Of a stretch of 64,000 bases of DNA, positions 11,084 to 20,900 are shown piece after piece. The translations under genes were made by a program, and so were the position numbers. The notes beneath the pieces were generated by a model. The model ran no database searches. It saw only the letters and a program-made list of their open reading frames with translations, and was not told the DNA's origin. Origin of the DNA: Persicaria tinctoria (Eukaryota; Streptophyta; Magnoliopsida; Caryophyllales; Polygonaceae); the NCBI GenBank assembly GCA_037127255.1, contig JBANSL010000020.1, forward strand, positions 49,761,098 through 49,825,097, written 5' to 3'. Each line of letters opens with the position of its first letter. Position 1 is the stretch's first letter.

Positions 11084-11567
11084 TAGACCTGTCAAACGGG
11101 TCATTCAGGTCGGGTTCGGGTCCGGTCACTTCGGGTTTCGGGTAAAACGGGTCTCGGGTAAAACGGGTTTCGGGTTTTTCGGGTTGACTCGAACTCGGGT
11201 TTGATCGGGTTTCGGGTCGGGTTCGGGTCGATTTCGGGTTTGTCAATTTTTTCTTTTTTAAATTAAAAAAATCATTATTTGATAATTTTGTGATAAATTT
11301 TAATTATATATAAAAAAAATATATATATAATTATAAATCAACCGGATCAACCGGGTCAATCGGGTCATCGAGTCAATCAGGTAAATCGGGTCAAAATTAC
11401 CGGGTCAATCGGGTCAACGGGTCGAAACCCAGATTACCCGGAAAAATTCGGGTTTTTCGGGTTCGGGTCGAAAAAAAATTTCGGGTCAAAATTTTCGGGT
11501 TCGGGTCGGAAATTTTTCGGGTCGGTCGGGTCGGGTCACCGGGTAGGGTTGTGTTTTGACAGGTCTA
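11084..11567. mobile_element. hAT-type MITE, CGGGTC-rich
   Basis: Ends TAGACCTGTCAAA...TTTGACAGGTCTA; exact 8-bp target duplication ACCATAGG at 11076-11083 and 11568-11575. Both arms consist of degenerate CGGGTTTCGGGT runs; the centre is AT-rich. It has no coding capacity and is nested in the 10.9-12.6 kb retroposon. Confidence 0.92.
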
Positions 11568-11889
11568 ACCATAGGTGTTGATTTCATCCGTCTTTCACTC
11601 CCGTTTTCACCACCACCACTATCCTCGCCGTCCACCACCACCACCACCCTTGCCGTCCGGCCTAAACCTCGGCTCCTCTCCACCACCATCTATCTTTGGT
11701 GGTTTGGATTTCGTTTTGGATCTTTTCCCCTTGTCAAACCCTTCAATCCGCCGCCGCCTCACCGTTACGAGATATGTCCGTCTAGGTCTCGAGTCCACCG
11801 GCGCCTCCTCGGCTCCCGTCGCTCTGCGATGGCCGTCGTCGCCGCCGTTCACCTGGGCTGCCATGGCTGGAACCATCCCGCTCCTCCTT

Positions 11890-11972
11890 GGTCCTTGGAG
11901 CCCAAGCTTCGGGTCCTTGGGGCCCAAGCTTCGGTTCCTTGGGGCCCAAGCTTCGGGTCCTTGGGGCCCAAG
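11890..11972 (+). repeat. 22-bp minisatellite, four units
   Basis: Units of GGTCCTTGGGGCCCAAGCTT followed by CG, starting at 11890, 11912, 11933 and 11955, with one- or two-base differences. It lies inside the retroposon. Confidence 0.9.
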
Positions 11973-12532
11973 GTTTGAGGTGGAAAAAAAATAAAAATAA
12001 AATAAAAAATAAAAATTACCCGAAAGGGTTGGAACCTTCCCGAAAGGGCATAAATCCCGTAAGGGCTTGAAAATCCCATTAGGGTTTAAATAAATTCTTA
12101 TTCGTGTGAATGGGAATAATGGTGCGCATCTTCATGGGTGGTTCTGAGTTATGATCCTTGTTGCTTGGCGTTCCTCTTCCGTGCTGGAGCTCTGACAATC
12201 GGTGTGGTTGGCTGGGGTCGTGGTGGTGTGTATCGAGGCGACTCCGCGTCAGGCTATTCCTTGGAGGATCGTCTTCACTGCCCACAGGACTGGCTCCTGA
12301 TTTACCGCTGGCCAACGGTGTCGCCGCCTGGGGATGCTTGGCACCGGATTTTAGTCTACGTTGTCTCCAGCGTGTACGGGTGTGGCTCGCTTGCTCGTCC
12401 GGGATTACGCCTCCCACTTTGTAGTTGTTGCACATTTTTATATATGTATAGACGGTTTCACCGTCTTCCGACTTCGTCGGCCTCTCGAGTTGTCAGGTAT
12501 GCCTGACTCTCGAATTATTTCCTAATCAAAAT

Positions 12533-12568
<36 letters not shown>

Positions 12569-12587
12569 AAATGTAGCTATGCTTTTA

Positions 12588-14006
12588 TATATACTCATGT
12601 CTTTAGACTTATATTAATACAATCTTTCATATACTGATTTTATTCCTTATTAGTTAAGTTAAGTAATATAATTTAGTGTGTACAATATTTATTCCTATAC
12701 TATACTGTATTTAATAGAATTTATCATTTTTATAACAATTTAAAATATGTCTTAATGTTTAGAAAAATATTCATTTTATTTTGGTAATTTATAACCACTT
12801 AATTTGCATAGAATTACCTATTCTTTATTTTTGACAATATTTATTTAATCACATTTTGTAAGGAAAAAAATATATTATTATCAATGTTTTGACATTAATA
12901 TAAACTAAGACACTCTATTTTTGTATTCATTAAATAATATTAAACATAAATAATATATCTCTTATAGGGACAATCATAACCATTAGTTAAACATAAAATA
13001 TTTAATTTTAAAAAAACACCTTTTTAGATTGAAAAATATATATTTGTAGTTATGGTGCTACAATAAAAAACTATTATAATTCGATTGTTTAAGAACCATT
13101 AGTTTTTTTATAATATTTTTTATCTAATGAATTCAAGGCATTAAACTAATATAATTAAAAAATACAAAGATAAAGTGTAGTTAAGGAGAGTTGACCCGGT
13201 CAAGACCCGAAAATTTTGACTCGGAAATTTTTTCTGACTCGAAACCAAAAATCCGATAATTTTTCAGGTCATTTGGGTTTAGACCCGATGACTCGATTGG
13301 CCCGGTAATTTTGACCCGATTGATTTATAATTATATATGATTGTTTTATGAAGATTCTATTTTATTACATTTTATAATTACAATCGCTTGATATTTCATT
13401 TTCAAATCAACTTTTATATTTATTTGTAATTTTGTATTGTGTAATACTCCCTCCGATTGACAGATCTACCCGGGATCAGTTTTACTTAGAACTCGTTTTA
13501 TCCGAAACCCGAAATGACCCGACCCAAACCCAATCCGATTGAGAGATCTAATGATATTGATGTGGCCACATGGAGTTTGGGTTAGTAGGAGAGAGTTGTA
13601 GATTTTTTGATGCATGCTTGTGCTTTTTTGGACCTTGGAGTGAAGTTTCAATTTTTCAGAAGCATTTTTCTCGCACATGAAAAAATCATGGTTGGTGGAT
13701 GTGATTAGTTGATGGGTAATAGTCGTATAGTTGGGAGTTAGGATGGGATGAAGGACATAGAGGAATCCTTAATTTGTTTATTTGATTCTTTTATCTTATA
13801 TGAGACCCTTTGTATGATCTCATTGTTTTGTAACTTGATAATTTACCATATCTATATATTCACTTATCCAAGAAAAAACCATGGTTGGTCCAGTTAGCAT
13901 GTTTATACTCGAAAAACCCTCCCAAATTAATCTAGGCCAAACAAGTACTAATTAATACTCCATTGATAAGAAAAATGTGATGTATCGTCGCTAACATTAA
14001 TTTGTA
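12588..14006. other. AT-rich spacer with a degenerate hAT MITE
   Basis: No gene is seen. At about 13190-13549 is a decayed relative of the CGGGTC-rich hAT MITEs (GACCCGGTCAAGACCCG ... right end AGAGATCTA), apparently with a damaged left end and a MITE-like CTCCCTCCGATTGACAG scrap at 13447. Confidence 0.5.
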
Positions 14007-15713
14007 TTGTGTCTGTATGGACGGGACAGGATAAAAGAAAGAATGGCAATCCCAACAGACATGTTAGGTAGAGGATGTTCAGCACACCTAGCTCAACCTG
14101 TTGGGGAAGAGGGAATACAAGAGGCAGAGGAGTTGGTGCTAGCTCTGCTCAACTACAACGGAGAGAATGTGGTGTTTAGGAATGCCAACAATGAAGAGGA
14201 CATAGTCCGACACGTGTTCCGATGGACCCCTCTTAAACCCAACCAGGTGTTCATAAACGGGTTCCAAGCAAATGCGCAAGACAACACGTACTCCGGACAA
14301 CACTTATTACAACCTCCACGACTATATCTACAATGCGGGTAAACCTATGGACCCTCAGTAGTGAGTGGGTTCCCCAGACCCACAATTACATGAATAAGGA
14401 GGTCTGGCGTTACGAAATCTATACTCCTGGTGGCATTTGGGTTGCCCAAACTCTTGCCAATTACCGATACGAGGCCCAGGATGAGATCGCGTTTGTTCGG
14501 GGTATCAATCGTCAATACATTCGCTCTGCCCAGAGTTTCTGGCTTGTCGATGCTGGCATGTACGTACTCTTAATTTACTCTTGTCTTTTATTTAGGACAA
14601 TCGTGGGTCGTTTGTTTTTAGAGGAGAATGAAAAGAAATGGAATTAAATTTTACATAATTATCATTTTTTATGAGTCTAAAAAAAGGGAGAGATGAAATT
14701 ATTAGAGCATCATAGGGGAAATAGTTACCCTCCATAAAATTTGGGTATGAAATGGAGAGAAAAGTAACAAATTTTACGTGAAAAATAGGAGAAGGAGGGT
14801 AATGCTTAAAATAATGACTAATAAATGTTAATTTAAATATGGACTAGAGAATCACACCTTTCTCTACCAACAAAAACAAATGGGGGGCTAATATGATATA
14901 ATGCAGGGGGCATTTGAGACGGGAAAGGGTGGACCAAACATTGTTCATAAATCCATACATTGATCCAGCATCTCATCCAATAAGAAGGTTCCTACCTCTC
15001 CGAAACCCGATAGGAGGGAGAAACGAGATGTTATCAAGATAAGCACTAACCCGAGTGGAACTTCCAACATTGATAGCTACATAGATGCAGCCTTCCGCTC
15101 ATATTACACAAATGAAGCTTACGTGTTCATGAGGAACGAATATGCCCTGATAGACTATGCTCCAGGCTCCACCAATGACAAGGTGCTCAACGGGCCGCTC
15201 CTTATCTGTGACGGTTTTCCTTCCTTAGCCAACACAGCCTTTGCTGAATACGGCCTCGACTGTGCTTTCGGGTCTCATGACCCTAAAGAAGCCTACATCT
15301 TCACAGGCAACCTCTGTGCCCGCATCAATTTCGCTAGCTCCTCGAACAACCGATGGCTATATCATCAAAGGACCCCTTACCATAGTTTCTTCAAAGGGAC
15401 TGGGTTTGATGATGGTGTTGATGCTGCCTTTGAGTCGTCGGCCAATTATGAAGCTTATGTTTTTAAAGGGAACCAATATGCTCTCATAAATTATAAGGAG
15501 CCAAAGCTCATTGACGGGCCTAAGAAGATCACCGACGGGTATTATAGCTTGAAGAACACCATCTTTGAGAGTGGAATCGAGGCAGCCTTTGCTTCCCATA
15601 CCGAAAATGAGGCTTATTTTTTCAAAGGGGACCAATACGCGCTCATCAACTTTGGCCCTGGCGGAACCGAAGACTACATCATTGATGGGCCCAAGAAGAT
15701 CATTCCCAATTAG
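14007..15713 (+). pseudogene. ADP-ribosyltransferase (Scabin/pierisin-like) - hemopexin fusion gene, broken
   Basis: Two exons. Exon 1 (14007 or ATG 14043 to 14559) has an ART signature: an Arg in V-F-R-W near 14214, then Y-E-I-Y-T-P-G-G-I-W-V and Q-D-E-I-A-F near 14480-14495 (the Q-x-E motif), and Y-I-R-S-A-Q. The intron 14560-14906 (GTACGT...TGCAG) is phase 2. Exon 2 (14907-15713) joins a linker to four hemopexin blades, each starting (I/L/V)-(D/E)-x-A-F and holding E-A-Y-x-F, like pea albumin PA2. Lesions: a frameshift near 14285-14300; a frame change and apparent small deletion near 14350, removing the segment where the family's Ser-Thr-Ser motif should lie; a frameshift near 14975-15020; and two compensating shifts at about 15335-15390. 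The ART group transfers ADP-ribose from NAD+; Scabin and pierisin modify guanine in DNA. Here no activity is expected. The ART assignment rests on motif order only. Confidence 0.72.
15123..15713 (+). other. Hemopexin (PA2 albumin-like) domain, four blades
   Basis: The longest open part of the fusion pseudogene. Blade starts are seen at about 15093 (I-D-A-A-F), 15255 (L-D-C-A-F), 15417 (V-D-A-A-F) and 15576 (I-E-A-A-F), with 160-bp spacing. Each contains an E-A-Y-(V/I/F)-F strand and a G-(N/D)-x-Y/C-A-x-I-N/D-(F/Y) motif. The stretch 15335-15390 reads the family pattern only in another frame. The end (TAG 15713) fits the family's usual end. Confidence 0.85.
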
Positions 15714-15897
15714 CCCTCTTTGGCCACTGTCTTGCCACACAAAAACCACGGTCTCGATCTCCATGAGCACTCTAAACCAGATCCTGAACATGGCCACGAT
15801 GACCTCTGATATCTTCCATCGGCTATTTGATTACCTAAATCACTCAGCTGGCTATCTATCTATCTATATCTTCCATGTTTTGTGTTCTTGAAATTAT

Positions 15898-16273
15898 GTA
15901 TCATATTTCGAATAAGGGAGGTGGCAAGATCGCATCTGGATATTACTGTACGTACTACTTTCTTTAATTTGTTGTGATATCCTAGGCGTTGTTTTCTACC
16001 AATCCCGCCCAGCTTGTTGTCCTTGTATTTCTCGCCTGAGGGTTTCTCATCATGTTCATAAATAATGAGCCATCTTGTTATCCTTGTATTTCTCGCCTGA
16101 TGGTTTTCTCATAATGTTCATAAATAATGAGCCAACAGTGATACATATATATATCATTGTCCATATCAGTAACATTCTTTTGATAGTAAAGTAAATGTTT
16201 AATTGTTAGGGTTTGTCAATTTTTTTAGGGTTGAGGCGTTAAGGCTTAGGGCTTATGAAAGTGTTGTGATGGT
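15898..16273. other. Spacer with a tandem duplication
   Basis: About 60-bp units starting TTGTTGTCCTTGTATTTCTC at 16012 and TTGTTATCCTTGTATTTCTC at 16074, ending ATAATGAGCCA. No gene seen. Confidence 0.7.
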
Positions 16274-16635
16274 TTGATTCGCACAATTGATCATCGTGCG
16301 TGGTTGAAAAGTCAATGGCGTGAAGCTACCGTGCATTGTATTATGACTGAACATCTCTAAGTTAGAATCCGGGTCAAAGGCAACGAATGCGCCTGCCATC
16401 CAATTGCCGACCTGCAGTAGGGGCCTTGGCCCCCAAGGGCACGCGTTATAGTCTAAGCCCGTGCCCGTGCATCGGATGCGTCACATGGACTGCCTTGAAG
16501 CATAATTCCCTCCAAGCGGCGGGTTAAATCCTTTGCAGATGACTTAAATACGCGACGGGTATTGCAAGTGGCAGAGTGGCTTCCTACCACAATCCACTGA
16601 GATTCAGCCCTATGTCGTTTCGATTCGTCCCCCAT
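16274..16635 (+). pseudogene. Fossil 3' end of nuclear 25S rRNA
   Basis: The segment follows the last about 360 nt of plant 25S rRNA in order: TTGATTCGCACAATTG, AAGCTACCGTGC, ATTATGACTGAAC, CTCTAAGT-AGAATCCGGG, GCAGTAGGGGCC, AATCCTTTGCAGA, GACTTAAATACGCGACGGG, AAGTGGCAGAGTGG, ATCCACTGAGATTCAGCCC and CGATTCGTCCC. Many differences look like C-to-T or G-to-A changes, as expected for a methylated, unselected copy. Upstream 25S sequence stops abruptly at 16274 and no 18S, 5.8S or spacer is seen. Compared from memory of the conserved 25S sequence. Confidence 0.9.
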
Positions 16636-16856
16636 CCCCAAACAAACAACACACACAACTACCAAACCTCGACCCGAATCCGCGAGACTACGATAGGTAT
16701 TCGTGTGACCACCTAAGTCGTCCCTTACATAAAATAAGTCCCTTGCTTAAGTCGAACTCAATGAAATACATATAATCGGCGTCCCACGGTGTCATCTAGT
16801 TCAAACAAGTGGCTTTGGTACTTTGGTGCTCGAACATCAAACATATATAGGTATCC

Positions 16857-17480
16857 GTCTTTTGTTATGTTAATTTTACTATTTTTCTAAAACTCGTTCT
16901 TATTATTGGATTTTTCATCCTTTTTAGTATAGAATAAATGCACTCTTGGAGCGAACCATAAAGCATATGCTTTTCTTACAAAGTGTAAACAAGCACGCTG
17001 ACAAGTTGAAACAAACTATCCTCCTCTATTAACCCTGTTCATTCCTCGACAAATTGTATTACAGAGCAGCATCAGTAATTATGTTTATTTTCTTGCAACC
17101 ACTCCTCGAGTCTAGGATTAGTGCCTCCCTGATGAGATCATGTTTATAGATTTTCTGATGCTCTAAATCATACTGTTGATTTACTAGTATTCGAAAGATA
17201 ATTTTTTTTTCCATTGTTGGGAAATAACATTTTCCCCACTTAATGCATCAGGGGTCACTTACCCTACACATTGATGACAGATGTATGCCTCCATGTTATG
17301 ACATTTTAGCAATACTAAGTGGTTGTACAAATACAAGTTTTTACTATAGCCCATTACCACATTGGTGTGTTTTTTTACCTTTTTGTGATGCTCCTTTCTT
17401 TCACATTAAAAGATGTCACGTTAAAAGATGTAATGTACAAGAAGTCGGTGCAGGGAGAAGCAGTTTAAATAGTATATGCC
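16857..17480 (+). repeat. Segmental duplicate, copy A (partner 27262-28387)
   Basis: Shared blocks in the same order and orientation: TTAATTTTACTATTTTTCT, ATTGGATTTTTCATCCTTTT, GGATTAGTGCC, GGGAAATAACATTTTCCCC, ACTTAATGCATCAGG, GATGACAGATGTAT, CTTTCACATTAAAAGATGT. Copy A ends just before the LHW-like exon at 17471; copy B lacks that exon. Confidence 0.85.
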
Positions 17481-17550
17481 TCATAATAGTTGAGGACCTA
17501 CATCCACCCTCTCAATTCATTAAGCTACGATTTTTATATACATGTGAATT

Positions 17551-17555
17551 GTTCT
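17551..17555 (+). repeat. 5-bp target site duplication GTTCT, left
   Basis: Same five bases at 22387-22391, immediately outside the right LTR. Confidence 0.95.
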
Positions 17556-17694
17556 TGATAGATTACATAGGTCTTATTATTGTATAGTGGGCCAAAAGCC
17601 CATTAAGGCCCAATACCTTTGTAACCTATATATATGTTATATCAATGAATGGAAACCCTAAGGAGGACATTACAATCAATCTCATGATCTTACA
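17556..17694 (+). repeat. 5' LTR
   Basis: TGATAGATTACATAGG ... CATGATCTTACA, 139 bp. It contains TATATATATGTTATATC (possible TATA region) at about 17627-17643. Confidence 0.95.
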
Positions 17695-17707
17695 TGGTAT
17701 CACAGCC
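17695..17707 (+). other. Primer binding site
   Basis: TGGTATCACAGCC starts directly after the LTR. Compared with the usual initiator tRNA-Met PBS (TGGTATCAGAGC), one base differs. Confidence 0.85.
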
Positions 17708-17927
17708 TAAGATCCAAAGACCCTAAATTTCTTTTTCTCTAACCCTAGCCTTAGCCGCCTCCTCTTTCTCTCTCCTCGCCGCCACCTCTCTCTCTCCTCG
17801 CCCCCACTCAACCCGCCACCTCCTTCTCTCTCCTCGCCGCTCCTCGCCGCCGCCCTCCCGCCGTCGGCCTCCCTGTCCCCTTGCCGCCGCACCATCCCTC
17901 TCCTCTTTCTCTATCCTTCCCGCCACC

Positions 17928-20900
17928 ATGTCTGTCGAAACCACCGCCACCAAATCACCCTTTCATTCCGCCCTAACCATCTCCAACATCAAAAATTGCA
18001 TCCCTATCATTCTTGATCATGAATCCAGTACCTACACCATGTGGTCGCACCTCTTCACGACCCATGTTAAGGCTCATAAAGTCCTCCACCACATTGACTC
18101 CTCCGCCAAACGCCCTGAAAGCGAAGACGACGATCTCTTCGCTCAACTTGACACCATTGTCCTTCAATGGATCTTCAACACCTTCTCAAAAGATCTATTG
18201 ACCACCATCCTCGACCCCAAAGACTCCGCCTTGAATGCTTGGAAGAAACTTCAGGATATCTTTCAAGACAACAAGTCCACCCGTGCTGTCTATCTTGAGC
18301 ACGAATTCTCAAGTTGCAAACTTTCTTCTTTCCCGTCGATATCTGCCTACTGTCAGCACATCAAGACCTTGGCTGATCAGCTCGACGCCGTTGACTCCAA
18401 ACCCAGCGCCACACGCCTCGTCCTCCAGGTACTCTCGGGCCTCCCTTCTGAATACAATGCTGTTGCTACTCATATACAGCAGACGGAACCTCTCCCTACG
18501 TTCGAAAAGACCCGGTCCCAACTGATCCTGGAGGAGACTCGCCTTCACCGTCAGACAACCGACGCCGCCAAAGACAAGACGGCGTTGGTCTCATCCAGTG
18601 ACATCATCGAGCAACTTGCCCTACAGCCTGGCCGCAGCAACGATCAGCAGGGACCAAGAGGCGGCGGCCGCAGCGGCGGGCGCGGCAGACCCCGCGGCGG
18701 CCGCAGCAATGGCCGCCCGCAGCACTACGATCCCCGCAACCCCTCTTGGTACCCCAACCCTGGCTACCCTCCTTGGATGCCCTATGGCTACCCCGGTGCA
18801 TCGTTTCGTGGACCAGCCCCATATCCCAACCGTCAGCAGGGCTTGTTGGGCCCTGCTCCCCGTCCGTCGTCCGATCAGGCATACCCGACTGATGTGCACA
18901 ACGCCTTCTCTTCCATGCAGCTGACACCCCCTGACGGCGCTTGGTACATGGACACTGGCGCTACCTCTCATATGACGAACTCCTCAGGTACTCTCTCATC
19001 TCTTTCTTTTAAGGGTCCTGCTCATTCTATTATCGTCGGCAACGGTGGTCGCCTTGCTACTTCGGGCATTGGCCACACCACACTACCAACCCCTACCAAC
19101 CCTTTGCACCTCAACAATGTCCTTGTTGCCCCCAAACTTGTCAAAAACCTTATCTCTGTCTGTCGGTTCACCACTGACAATAATGTTTCTCTTGTGTTTG
19201 ATCCGTTTGGTTTCTCTGTGAAGGATCTTACTACGGGGGTTACTCGTCTGAGATGTAATAGCACCGGGGAGCTCTATCCTGTGTCGTCACCATCACCATC
19301 CAGCCCGTCAAGTCCAGTCGCCCTCTCGGCATCATCATCTAGTCTTTGGCATGCACGCCTTGGTCATCCCAGTCCTGCAGTTTTAGATTTACTTCGTTCT
19401 AAGAGTCTTGTCCAATGTAATAAAGAGCTTCGCTCTAGTTTATGTTCGTCCTGTCAGTTAGGCAAGCATGCCAGACTTCCCTTTCAGCGATCTTTAAACA
19501 CTACATTTGCACCTTTTGATATTATTCATAGTGATATTTGGACATCTCCTGTGCCTAGCAAGGAGGGTCATAAGTATTACCTTTTGTTTCTGGATGATTA
19601 TACACATTTCTTATGGGTTTTCCCTTTGCACTTTAAATCTCAAGTGTTTCCTATCTTTGCCAAATTCCACACTTACATCAAAACACAGTTTCACACCTCT
19701 GTCAAGTGTTTCCACTGCGACAATGGTCGCGAATTTGACAACAAAGATTTTCACACTTTCTTTAATACCAATGGGATATCCTATCGCTTGTCCTGCCCCT
19801 ACACCTCTCAACAAAATGGCAAAGCCGAACGAATCATCCGAACCATCACCAATATGATGCGCACTCTTCTTTTCCACGCATCCATTCCCCTCCTTTATTG
19901 GCCTTACGCCTTGGCCACCACATGCTACCTCCTCAACATTCTCCCTTCCACCACCCTCAACCATCGCTCACCGTTTCAGGCACTGTATTACACTTTGCCC
20001 ATATATGATCACCTTCGTACATTTGGTTGCCTGTGCTCCCCCAATCAGGCATCCACCGCCCCCCACAAGCTTCACCCTCGCTCTACCCCTTGTGTCTTTC
20101 TTGGCTACCCGTCTGATCATCGCGGTTACATTTGCCTCGATATCAAGACTCACAGGATCATTCTCTCTCGTCATGTCACCTTTGATGAGTCGCGATTTCC
20201 CTTCGCATCTCCCACACCTCCTGTGTCGTCGACAGAGTCTGAGTCACCATTCCCTCACTTCATTCTTCCCCAGAGCTCTCCCGGTGCTACTGCGTCTCCC
20301 CCTCCCCCACCTCCCCCGCCACCATCTACCAACAGACCACACACCCGCAGCGTCTCCGGTGTCTTCAGACCCCGTCAGATCATCTCCATGACCACCGACC
20401 ATCACCCCGCTATCCACCTCCCGTCACCTCGACAATCACCCACGCCTCACCTACATGCGGCGGCCGCGGCATCGAATGCGGCGCCCGCCGCAACCCCATT
20501 TGCGGCGCCCGCAGCCACAAACTCGTCCCTGGCGGCGCCCGCCGCAGCCCTTGCTGCGCCCGCCGCAGCCCCTTTTGCTGCACCCGCCTCGTCGAACACC
20601 TCCCTGGCGGCGCCCGCCGCCTCTGCACCCGCCGCTTCCTCCTCCCTGCACCTTGCGCCTCTTGCCCCCGTCCTTCCCGACTCCCAGACCTCCCTCTCCC
20701 CCATCCCCACCTCCCACAAAACAGCCCTCCTCGACCCGAATTGGCAGGCGGCTATGCTCGACGAATACAGGGCCCTTACAAAGAATGGTACTTGGGTTCT
20801 TGTCCCTCGCCCTCCCGCGGCGAACGTCGTTCGCTGTATGTGGCTCTTCCGTCACAAGTTCCGCTCTGATGGGACATTGGAGCGTTATAAAGCCCGTCTT

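Larger units (their letters stand above)
10941..12569 (+). mobile_element. Retroposon (LINE-mobilised) with A-rich tail, interrupted by a hAT MITE
   Basis: The block is bounded by an exact 18-bp direct repeat and ends in an (A5T)n tail at 12526-12569. Its 5' part is CCA-rich, like a LINE 5' UTR, and it has a 22-bp minisatellite at 11890-11972. The last about 100 bp before the tail (GACGGTTTCACCGTCTTCCG ... CTCGAATTATTTCCTAA) are shared with the short retroposed tail at 55725-55850. Without the nested MITE it is about 1.14 kb. I see no reverse transcriptase, so it is non-autonomous or internally deleted. Confidence 0.8.

Noticed and set aside
11556..11994. Pro/Ser-rich open frames in the retroposon
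   Set aside because: Produced by CCA/CCG low-complexity sequence and the 22-bp minisatellite; no conserved domain.
14007..14559. Cholera-toxin-like ART instead of Scabin/pierisin-like
   Set aside because: The P-G-G-I and Q-x-E-I-A-F patterns fit the Scabin/pierisin group better; both share a fold, so only the subgroup is uncertain.
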